Shown here: one piece after another, positions 8,262 to 15,585 of the stretch
Position numbering within the stretch: position 1 is the first letter of the stretch
How the letters are laid out: the number at the start of each line of letters is the position of its first letter
Assembly: GCF_029688845.1 (NCBI RefSeq)
Contig: NZ_JARUKW010000002.1
Coordinates: 1 to 64,000, forward strand
Reading direction: 5' to 3'
Length of the DNA stretch: 64,000 nt
Source of the DNA: Natronococcus sp. A-GB1
GTDB lineage: Archaea > Halobacteriota > Halobacteria > Halobacteriales > Natrialbaceae
The notes under the pieces: generated by a model
Seen by the model: only the letters and a program-made list of their open reading frames with translations
What the model was told of the DNA's origin: nothing
The model's database searches: none
Translations under genes and position numbers: made by a program

Positions 8262-8749
8262 TAGCGAATAATCCGAGTGTCGTCATAAAATAACCACCGA
8301 ACCCTCTCTGGAGGGTATAGACATAATTGGGGTACCATCCGTATCTGAGCCCGCTCATCGCCTCCGATCTGCGGACTCAGAAAGCCCGAGGCAGGGCTCG
8401 TCGCGAACAGCTGTTTGTGGATGCTGTCGCCCGCGTAGGCGGCCATCCGCCAGCCGAGCTCCTGGACGAGTCCCGTGCGGGCGACCCCGCCGCTCAGGAT
8501 CAACATCGCGAGCACCGTGATCGTCGCGTCGTTCGAAAAGCCCGAGACGCCGGTGCTCGGATCGACCCCGGTCCAGGGCTCTAAGACGACCAGCACGACG
8601 ATGAGCAAGATTGCGGTGACCTCGATCGGCAGCCGCTCGGTGAGAAAAAGAACGAGCGCGAGGGCGACGACGCCGAGCACGACGAGGATGTCCGTCGTCA
8701 GCTCCGGCTGGGTCGTCACGTCCTGGGCGAGCACCAGGGGCTCCGGCAT
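8261..8749 (-). pseudogene. Truncated SLC13-family (anion:Na+ symporter-like) permease fragment
   Basis: Residues 1-115 match the N-terminus of haloarchaeal SLC13/TrkA-C permeases: helix 1 (about 20-36), TERLPIEVTAILLIVVLV, EPWTG, and ATITVLAMLILSGGVARTG. Full proteins of this type are about 600 residues; here homology ends at HKQLFAT and the remaining 45 residues are a meaningless tail translated through the promoter of Pit copy 2. The first two or three helices alone cannot transport. Most likely a deletion remnant created when the neighbouring Pit gene arrived or rearranged. Confidence 0.7.
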
Positions 8750-8865
8750 ACTGCGTTCTCACTCCCACTCCATAGGTAACAGTTCCGACGGACGCCGGAC
8801 GGTCGGCGTTCGATGGCGGTCGCCGAAACCGTCGCCTTTACTCGCCTCGGCCGCCGATCTCGAGT

Positions 8866-9594
8866 ATGCAATCAAACGGGTTCGAGGTGATCCCCGCGGT
8901 CGACGTCCAGGACGGCGAGGTCGTCCAGCTGGTCCAGGGCGAGCGCGGCACCGAGAAGACGTACGGTGACCCCGTCGAGGCCGCCGAGCGCTGGATCGAC
9001 GCCGGCGCCGAGACGCTCCACCTCGTCGACCTCGGCGGCGCCTTCGAAGGCGAGCGGGCCAACGCCGACGCGATCGACGCGGTGATCGACGCCGTCGACG
9101 TCCCCACGCAGCTAGGCGGGGGCATTCGGACTGCCGACGACGCCGTCGACCTGCTCGAGCGCGGCGTCGATCGGGTCATCCTCGGAACGGCGGCCGTCGA
9201 GAACCCGGATATCGTCGCCGAGATCAGCGAGGAGCATCCCGACAGCGTGGTCGTCAGCCTCGACGCGAAAGACGGCGAGGTCGTCGTCGAGGGCTGGACC
9301 CAGGGCGCCGGCGTGACACCCGTCGAGGCCGCCGAACGGTACGCAGAACTCGGTGCGGCCGCGATTCTCTTTACGAACGTCGACGTCGAGGGTCAGCTCG
9401 AGGGCGTCGCCACCGACCCCGTCCGAGAGCTCGTCGAGGCGACTGATATTCCGGTGATCGCAAGCGGCGGGGTCGCGACCCTCGAGGACATACGGGCGCT
9501 CGAGGAGACCGGTGCGGCCGCGGTCGTCGTCGGCAGTGCGCTGTACGAGGGCAACTTCACGCTCGAGGAGGCGCAAGCCGCGGTCGACGACTGA
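8866..9594 (+). CDS. hisA: HisA, ProFAR isomerase
   Basis: 242-residue (beta-alpha)8 barrel catalysing the Amadori isomerisation of ProFAR to PRFAR in histidine synthesis. The first catalytic Asp is D13 in IPAVDVQDGEVV, and the second lies in SLDAKDGEVVVEGW. Phosphate-binding glycines are in GGGIRTADD and ASGGVATLEDI. Length is normal. It is not next to other his genes except hisB 3.4 kb downstream, which fits the scattered his genes of haloarchaea. Confidence 0.95.
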   Translation: MQSNGFEVIPAVDVQDGEVVQLVQGERGTEKTYGDPVEAAERWIDAGAETLHLVDLGGAFEGERANADAIDAVIDAVDVPTQLGGGIRTADDAVDLLERGVDRVILGTAAVENPDIVAEISEEHPDSVVVSLDAKDGEVVVEGWTQGAGVTPVEAAERYAELGAAAILFTNVDVEGQLEGVATDPVRELVEATDIPVIASGGVATLEDIRALEETGAAAVVVGSALYEGNFTLEEAQAAVDD

Positions 9595-9658
9595 GACGGA
9601 CCGCTGTACGTCAGTGGCGGCCAAGCCACAGACGGATCGTGGTTTCTGAACACGGAAA

Positions 9659-9958
9659 CTACGTCTCACCCAGGCGCTCCCCGCAGAATCGACACTGCTC
9701 CAGGGTGGCGACCTCCTTTGATCGACAGTTCGGACACTCGAGGAGTTCCGGTGTCTGAACACCGGTTTCGCTCGGTGCTGCCGCCGTTCGATCTCGTCCG
9801 ACGTTCACGTAAAGCAATATTCCGGCGATACCGCCGAAGAACACCGTGAGCCCCCAGAGGAGCGGATCGTGTGAGCTGTGATCTCTCGCGTCGAGAGCTG
9901 CCCAGACGCTGACGAACAGCCACAGAACTGCGGCCGTCACTATGAGAGAGACTGGCAT
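9659..9958 (-). CDS. Membrane protein with C-terminal zinc ribbon
   Basis: 99 residues: helix at about 3-22, a second at about 33-52, then a soluble tail with two CxxC knuckles (CPNC and CRFC) that should bind one zinc ion. Proteins with this two-helix plus zinc-ribbon plan are common small membrane proteins with no established function. Start set at ATG 9958; longer in-frame starts at 10012 and 10066 add residues without homology. Upstream sequence is AT-rich (9960-9990), consistent with a promoter immediately before this start. Confidence 0.65.
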   Translation of the reverse strand: MPVSLIVTAAVLWLFVSVWAALDARDHSSHDPLLWGLTVFFGGIAGILLYVNVGRDRTAAAPSETGVQTPELLECPNCRSKEVATLEQCRFCGERLGET

Positions 9959-10109
9959 GAATTTTTGTGTTGTTTGATTGACAATAAATGTTTCGAACAG
10001 TCGAACACCCATTCGGCGGCGAACGGACGAGGTGTGAGCGGGACACACGCCAGCACGAACTTCCACCGAGTGTGGCCCCAGAGTGGCCGCACGCAGCGCA
10101 AAAGGTCGG

Positions 10110-11639
10110 TCAGGAGCGCCAGAACGCCGGCGTCAGCAGGACGAGCACGGGGATGATCTCGATGCGGCCGATCCACATCATGACGATCATCACCGCCCTG
10201 GAAGAGACGGCGAAGCCAGCGTAGTTGTCCATCGGTCCGGCCCGCTCGAAGGCGGGGCCGATGTTCAGAAAGATCGACGCGGAGGCTCCCATCGCCTCGA
10301 ACTCGCCGACGGGGTCGCTGGTGCGGGCCGCGTCGACGACCACGAAGATCGTCAGCAGGAAGAAGAGCACGAGCGTGAGCAGGATGTAGGCGTAGATGTC
10401 CCGCACCGTCTCCTCGTCGACGACCTCGTTGCCGAGCCGAAGCGGGCGGATCGCCTCCGGATGGACCGACGTAAAGAGGCTCCGTCGAAACGCCTTCAGC
10501 GTCACCAGCCAGCGCAGCGACTTGATCGAGCAGGTCGTCGAGCCGGCCATCCCGCCGATGAACATACAGAGAAACAGCAGGTGCTTCGCGCCGGGACCCC
10601 AGAGATCGAAGTCCGTCGACGCGTAGCCGGTCGTCGTTACCAGCGAGGCGACGTTGAACACCCCGTGGCGGATCGTCGGCTCGAGACCCGTGTTGACGTC
10701 GGGATCCAGCAGGAGGATCGCCACGACCAGCGCGGCGAAAAACGCCAGCACGCCGACGTAAAAGCGAAACTCCTGGGACTTGAGCGGGCGGCGGTAGTCG
10801 CCCTGCGTGACGTAGTACAGCAGGACGAAGTTCGTCGAGCCCAGGATCATGAAGGGGATAATCGCCCACTGGACGGCCGGCGAGAAGGCGCCGGCGCTGC
10901 CGGGCTCCGGTGAGAATCCCGCGGTGGCGACGCTGGTCATCGCGTGGGAGACGGCGTTGAAGGGATCCATATTGGGTCCGAGCCCCGCGAGGTGGAGCCC
11001 GTAGAACGTCGCGGCCGCGAGCAGCGTGAGGCCGACGTACAGCCCCCAGATGAGCCGGGCGGTGTCGCTGATGTGGGGACGCAGTTTGCGGACGTTTCGG
11101 GTTTGGGACTCGGTCTCCATCAGCTGGGCGCCACCGACCATCAGGTTCGAGAGCAGTCCAATCGCGACGATCAGGATACCGAGTCCCCCGAGCCACTGGA
11201 TCAGCTGGCGCCAGAGCATGATCGCACGCGACTGGTTCTCGAAGTCCCAGCCGCTCATCACGGTCGCACCCGTCGTCGTGAGCCCGCTTGTGCTCTCGAA
11301 CAGGGCGTTGACCGGGCCGCCAACCCCGCCGTAGAACGCCGATTGCGGACCGGCCGCGAGCCCGGCCAACAGGAAGGGGACGGCGCCGACCGCCGCGACG
11401 CCGAGCCAGGTGATCGCGACCATCAGAAACGCCTCCCGCTGGCCGAGCGAGCGCTCCTCGGAGAGGGACTCGAGTGCGAGTCCGATCGCCGCCGTGAGGA
11501 CGACCGCGACCAGAAACGGAATCGGGTCGTCGCCGTCGAGGGCCGCGAGCGCAAGCGGAGCCGCTAACGGAACGGCGAGCCACTTGAGCACCGTTCCCGT
11601 GAGGCTACAGCTCGAGCGCCAGTCGACGCGGATCGTCAC
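10110..11639 (-). CDS. trkH: TrkH-family potassium uptake protein
   Basis: 509-residue transmembrane subunit of Trk/Ktr-type K+ uptake. The superfamily's M1-P-M2 repeats are visible; selectivity-loop glycines occur in STSGLTTTGATV, MTSVATAGFSPEPGS, ASLVTTTGYASTDF and SIFLNIGPAFERAG. IQWLGGLGILIVAIGLL is a strong TrkH signature. Start GTG 11639. The cytosolic TrkA partner is not in this window. K+ uptake is central to salt-in osmoadaptation in haloarchaea. Confidence 0.93.
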   Translation of the reverse strand: MTIRVDWRSSCSLTGTVLKWLAVPLAAPLALAALDGDDPIPFLVAVVLTAAIGLALESLSEERSLGQREAFLMVAITWLGVAAVGAVPFLLAGLAAGPQSAFYGGVGGPVNALFESTSGLTTTGATVMSGWDFENQSRAIMLWRQLIQWLGGLGILIVAIGLLSNLMVGGAQLMETESQTRNVRKLRPHISDTARLIWGLYVGLTLLAAATFYGLHLAGLGPNMDPFNAVSHAMTSVATAGFSPEPGSAGAFSPAVQWAIIPFMILGSTNFVLLYYVTQGDYRRPLKSQEFRFYVGVLAFFAALVVAILLLDPDVNTGLEPTIRHGVFNVASLVTTTGYASTDFDLWGPGAKHLLFLCMFIGGMAGSTTCSIKSLRWLVTLKAFRRSLFTSVHPEAIRPLRLGNEVVDEETVRDIYAYILLTLVLFFLLTIFVVVDAARTSDPVGEFEAMGASASIFLNIGPAFERAGPMDNYAGFAVSSRAVMIVMMWIGRIEIIPVLVLLTPAFWRS

Positions 11640-11739
11640 GTGTACCCGACGGTGTGAGAGGAGGGAAGATAATCGGTTCGGAACGGAAGCAGGGCGATGA
11701 AATCCCTCTCACGCGGACGCGTTCGAGCGGAGGGCGGAT

Positions 11740-12009
11740 TCAGTCCTGGTTGTGTTCGTGCCCGACGTAGAGTGCAAGGACGTTGACCCCGAGCAACACG
11801 GAGAACGCAAGCAGGACGTTCGGATCACCGAGGCCACGCGCGAGCAGCGGGAGGTGGACGAACGGGAGGGCGATCGCGGCCCAGAACGCGACGAGCTGGG
11901 CCGGGGCTTTGACCGAGCGAACGAATCGACGACGGTATCGCTCGGGCGTGGACGCGTCCGGGTCGGCGGGCGTAATCGATTCGTTCGGAAGCGGGGAGTG
12001 GTTCGACAT
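11740..12009 (-). CDS. Small two-helix membrane protein, unknown function
   Basis: 89 residues: charged N-terminus of about 32 residues, then two hydrophobic segments (about 35-52 and 60-80) and a short His/Asp tail. No family recognised. It lies upstream of trkH on the same strand with a 100-bp gap, so it may or may not be co-transcribed. The AT-rich stretch at 12045-12100 probably contains its promoter. Confidence 0.6.
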   Translation of the reverse strand: MSNHSPLPNESITPADPDASTPERYRRRFVRSVKAPAQLVAFWAAIALPFVHLPLLARGLGDPNVLLAFSVLLGVNVLALYVGHEHNQD

Positions 12010-12271
12010 GGCCAGGGACTACCTCTTTGTATCCCTTACATTCACCATAACTATCATATAAGTGATCGAATATTAGATTAGGTTAGTTCTATTTTATCGC
12101 CGGTCCGTGCTGGAAGAGACGTTTCGAAACCGTTCCACAACTAGTTAGAAATTTTATAACCACTTCTGAGAGCCTCGTCCATGTGAATTACACTCATTCG
12201 CTGGAAACGGCCGCCGCCGTGACCCCGAGCCGAGCGGAACCACCTTGTACCGGCGGCGGCATCGATCCACC

Positions 12272-12859
12272 ATGAGCGAGCGAACGGCGACGGTAACCCG
12301 CGAGACGAGCGAGACGACCATCGACTGCACCCTCGCGATCGACGGCAGCGGCGACGCCGACGTCGAGACGGGTGTCGGCTTCTTCGATCACATGCTGAGC
12401 GCGCTCGCCAAACACGGGCTGTTCGACCTCGAGGTCGACTGCGACGGCGACCTCGAGATCGACGACCACCACACGGTCGAGGACGTCGCGATCGTTCTCG
12501 GGACGGCACTCGACGAGGCGCTCGGCGACCGAACGGGGATCGTCCGGTACGCCGATCGCCGCGTCCCCCTGGACGAAGCCGTCGCGGGCGCCGTCGTCGA
12601 CGTCAGCGGCCGACCCCGGTTTTACTTCGACGGCGCGTTCTCCCAGGACGCGATCGGCGACTTCACGAGCGACATGGCCCGCCACTTCGGGGAGTCGCTC
12701 GCGATGAACGCCGGCCTGACGCTCCACCTCGAGGTCGACGGGGAAAACGCCCACCACGAGGTCGAGGCGCTGTTCAAGGCCCTCGCGCGCACGCTCGACG
12801 ACGCGACCCGGATCGACGACCGTCGGGAGGGGACCCCGAGTACGAAGGGCGCCCTGTAG
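12272..12859 (+). CDS. hisB: HisB, imidazoleglycerol-phosphate dehydratase
   Basis: 195-residue monofunctional IGPD that dehydrates imidazole-glycerol phosphate in histidine synthesis. The metal-binding motifs are [14 protein letters not shown] near residue 73 and [16 protein letters not shown] near 164, and [16 protein letters not shown] near 34 is conserved. It lacks the HisB phosphatase domain found in enteric bacteria, as expected. Start ATG 12272; the open frame runs nine codons further upstream without homology. An ACT-domain regulator follows in the same direction after about 80 bp. Confidence 0.95.
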   Translation: MSERTATVTRETSETTIDCTLAIDGSGDADVETGVGFFDHMLSALAKHGLFDLEVDCDGDLEIDDHHTVEDVAIVLGTALDEALGDRTGIVRYADRRVPLDEAVAGAVVDVSGRPRFYFDGAFSQDAIGDFTSDMARHFGESLAMNAGLTLHLEVDGENAHHEVEALFKALARTLDDATRIDDRREGTPSTKGAL

Positions 12860-12938
12860 CGCAGCCTCGGACACCCACCGAGCTGCCGGCGCGCACCGAT
12901 CACCGATCCTTATAGTCCGGCCCGCGTACGCCCGGTAC

Positions 12939-13442
12939 ATGTTCGACGAGATTATGGAGAAGTTCGAGGGATCGCCCAGCCAGCAGGCGGTGATCCGTCT
13001 GCTGCTCGAGCGCGGGTTCTCCGTCAACGACGACGGGCGGGTCGTCTCCGGCGGCATCGAGATACCGAACACGGGCATCGCCCGCGAGATCGGCGTCGAC
13101 CGACGGGTCGTCGACTCGACGACCGACGTCATCCTCGAGGATCCCGAGCTGCGCCGGATCTTCCAGAACATCTCGCAGGTGCCGAGTCTGATGGATCTCG
13201 CGCCGGTTCTCGATCTGACGGTGCTGTCGATCGCGGTCGACGACGCCGACCAGGAGGGGATCGTCGCGACGATCACGGGGACGCTGGCCGAGCACGAGAT
13301 CTCGATCCGGCAGACGATCAGCGAGGACCCCGAGTTCACCGACGAGCCCCGGCTCTACCTCGTCACCGATCAGGACCTGCCGGGCGAAGTGATCACCGAG
13401 ATCCGCGACCTCGAGTTCGTTCGCAAGATCGAGCTCCAGTGA
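12939..13442 (+). CDS. ACT-domain regulator of amino-acid metabolism
   Basis: 167 residues. The first half (1-80) looks like a winged-helix-type DNA-binding region (SQQAVIRLLLERGFSV ... NTGIAREIGVDRRVVDSTTDVIL), and residues 92-167 form an ACT domain (LTVLSIAVDDADQEGIVATITGTLAEHEISIRQT). This combination is seen in archaeal COG2150-like regulators thought to sense amino acids. Location directly after hisB suggests a link to amino-acid supply. Its stop abuts the convergent next gene with no gap. Confidence 0.8.
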   Translation: MFDEIMEKFEGSPSQQAVIRLLLERGFSVNDDGRVVSGGIEIPNTGIAREIGVDRRVVDSTTDVILEDPELRRIFQNISQVPSLMDLAPVLDLTVLSIAVDDADQEGIVATITGTLAEHEISIRQTISEDPEFTDEPRLYLVTDQDLPGEVITEIRDLEFVRKIELQ

Positions 13443-13835
13443 TCAGCCGTCGGCCGGCTCGTGGTCCTCGAGGACGGCGCTGAGCGCGCTCGTCAGCTCC
13501 TCGAAGCGCTCCATCGACATGTTGTCGGTCGTCACCCAGACGCCGTGTGAGCCACGGATCACGCGACTCAGGTACCCGTTTTCGAACATTCGGATCGTCG
13601 CCTCGTACTCGCCGAGCTGTGTGTTTCGGTAGGCCGACTGGGAGTGAAAGCCGCGGCGTTCGTGTTCGGCGAACCCGATGAGGTCGGCGGTTCGGTCGAG
13701 ATCAGACCGCAGGTACACCTGCTCGACGTCCTCCTCGGTGAGGTAGGTGATGCTGCGGAGTTCGTCCCCGACGGTGGTTCGACAGGCGCTGCGGAGCTCG
13801 TCGGCGAACGTCTCGTCGATGATGGTATCGTCCAT
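13443..13835 (-). CDS. Conserved haloarchaeal protein, unknown function
   Basis: 130-residue soluble protein. It begins MDDTIIDETFADELRSACR and contains an alpha/beta pattern with YLRSDLDRTADLIGF and a C-terminal helix rich in acidic residues. The middle (GEYEATIRMFENGYLSRVI and WVTTDNMS) resembles small haloarchaeal proteins of unnamed families; I assign no function. Start ATG 13835 is the first sensible one: upstream in-frame sequence is arginine-rich shadow. It ends back to back with the ACT gene (13442/13443). Confidence 0.65.
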   Translation of the reverse strand: MDDTIIDETFADELRSACRTTVGDELRSITYLTEEDVEQVYLRSDLDRTADLIGFAEHERRGFHSQSAYRNTQLGEYEATIRMFENGYLSRVIRGSHGVWVTTDNMSMERFEELTSALSAVLEDHEPADG

Positions 13836-13969
13836 GCGACGACAGACCGTACCGAGGACCAATAACGTAGCGGATCCGGCACCGACCGGCACGACGACCG
13901 ACGGGCTCTTTTCACTCGCGTGTGTACGCCCCGCATGATCGATCCGGGACGGAGACGGAGTGGTCCCGC

Positions 13970-14578
13970 GTGACCGAGACGTACCAAACCGTCGCCGACG
14001 CTGCGACGGCGACGTTCGTCGTCCAGGGGTCCGAGTTCCTCGGCCACGTTCGGCCCATCGACTCCGTCGACGCCGCCGAGGCGTTCGTCGAGGACGTCGC
14101 CTCGGAGTACGACGACGCGACCCACAACGTTCCCGCCTACCGAGTGCGGGCCGACTCCGGCGGGGAGTTCCTCCGGGAGTACTCGAGCGACGACGGCGAA
14201 CCCTCCGGCTCGGCCGGCAAGCCGGCACTGAACGTCCTCGCCCAGCAAGAACTCGAGAACTGCGCGGTCGTCGTCACCCGCTACTACGGCGGGACGAACC
14301 TCGGCGTCGGCGGGCTCGTCCGGGCGTACTCCCGGGCGGTCAAGGAGGCCGTCGAGACAGCGGGAATCGTCGAACAACGGCCACACGAGCAGGTAACCGT
14401 CACCGTCGAGTACGACGACTCCGGGACCGTCCGTAGCATCTTGGAGAGCGAGGCCCTCGAGTTCGACGCTGACTACGAGGCCGAGGTCACCTTCGAGGTT
14501 CGGGTTCCGGTCGCGGAGGCCGAGGCGCTCCGGGATCGGCTCCGGAGCGCGACGAGCGGGCGGGCCGATCCGACGTAG
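13970..14578 (+). CDS. IMPACT / YigZ family (UPF0029) protein
   Basis: 202-residue protein with an N-terminal IMPACT domain: GSEFLGHVRPIDSV, then DDGEPSGSAGKPALNVL and VVVTRYYGGTNLGVGGLVRAYS, the family signature, followed by a C-terminal ferredoxin-like domain (about 125-195). Eukaryotic IMPACT regulates translation control through GCN1; the bacterial and archaeal role is uncertain. Start set at GTG 13970 because family members begin close to TETYQTVA; ATG-like starts further upstream give no homology. Confidence 0.85.
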   Translation: MTETYQTVADAATATFVVQGSEFLGHVRPIDSVDAAEAFVEDVASEYDDATHNVPAYRVRADSGGEFLREYSSDDGEPSGSAGKPALNVLAQQELENCAVVVTRYYGGTNLGVGGLVRAYSRAVKEAVETAGIVEQRPHEQVTVTVEYDDSGTVRSILESEALEFDADYEAEVTFEVRVPVAEAEALRDRLRSATSGRADPT

Positions 14579-14590
14579 CCGAACGACGGG

Positions 14591-15457
14591 CTACGGTACG
14601 GATCGGGCGTCCGAGCCCGCAGTCTCGAGGGTTCGTTCGATCGTCTCCCGGACGGCCTCGAGTTCGGCGAGTTCGGAGCGCTCGAAGCGGACGTCGAACA
14701 GCCCGCGATCGAGAACGAGTTCGTCCTCATGGAGCCGGACGTGGGAGACCTCGTCCCAGGGAACGAACGCCTTCGTGAACGGACGGCGCTTGACGAGTCC
14801 AGCCTCGTGAACCCGGATTTCGGGGTCGGCACCCCACGACGTTTGCCAGCGGCCCTCGATAGCACCGCCGACGATCCAGCCGACCGCGATCAGTAGCCAG
14901 ACGACCGCGGCGGCCCAATTCCCCCCAACAGCGTTGCTGAGCGCCAGAAATCCCCAGAGCCCTCCGAGTAAAACGTCGATCTTTCCACCACCGGGCGGCG
15001 TCCACCCCCAGGTTGCCGTCGGCTCGTCCACGGTGACCGCCTCCACGTATTCCGTTTGGGCGAGACCGCCGAGGACAAAGCCGAGGACGAGAACGGCAAG
15101 CGACGACCCGGTCGCGACGAGCGTCGAGGCGATCGGGGACCAGGCCATGGTAGCGGCCGCCGCGCCGAGCAAGCCCGGAATCCCTGGCAGGTACAGCAAC
15201 GCGCGACGGCGTCGGCTCCGTCCCAGACGGATCGCGAGATCGCCATCGAGCCGTGCGACGAGGACGCCGAGGATTCCACCGGTCGCGAGACCGCCGACGA
15301 AGGCGGCGGCGAGGACGGCGTCCGAGACCTGCTGAGTCGCCGCCATCGAGGCGGCGATTCCGGCGACGAGGACGCCGAGATAGAGCCCGAGAACGACCCG
15401 AAACCGGGTGCTCGGAGAACCTGCGGCGTCGTCGGTCGGCTCGCTCGAGTCGGACAT
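14591..15457 (-). CDS. Multi-helix membrane protein with C-terminal PH-like domain
   Basis: 288 residues. About seven hydrophobic segments occupy residues 18-220, arranged in pairs. The last 80 residues are soluble and read like a bacterial PH-like fold (ADPEIRVHEAGLVKRRPFTKAFVPWDEVSHVRLHEDELVL). No transport or catalytic motif recognised. Start ATG 15457. Gap to the IMPACT gene (convergent) is 12 bp. Function unknown. Confidence 0.65.
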   Translation of the reverse strand: MSDSSEPTDDAAGSPSTRFRVVLGLYLGVLVAGIAASMAATQQVSDAVLAAAFVGGLATGGILGVLVARLDGDLAIRLGRSRRRRALLYLPGIPGLLGAAAATMAWSPIASTLVATGSSLAVLVLGFVLGGLAQTEYVEAVTVDEPTATWGWTPPGGGKIDVLLGGLWGFLALSNAVGGNWAAAVVWLLIAVGWIVGGAIEGRWQTSWGADPEIRVHEAGLVKRRPFTKAFVPWDEVSHVRLHEDELVLDRGLFDVRFERSELAELEAVRETIERTLETAGSDARSVP

Positions 15458-15585
15458 ACCACCCACTACGTCGAACTGGTTGAAATAATGACGGGATCGG
15501 AGTCAGACGGACCGCCGTACGGCGGTGACGACACAATCGCGGAACGGGTCGCGGCTGTGGCAAGAGCCTGGGACGGAGGACCGTC

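Noticed and set aside
12010-12271. Possible RNA gene in the spacer before hisB
   Set aside because: The spacer is AT-rich but shows no tRNA cloverleaf or strong hairpin; best explained by divergent promoters.
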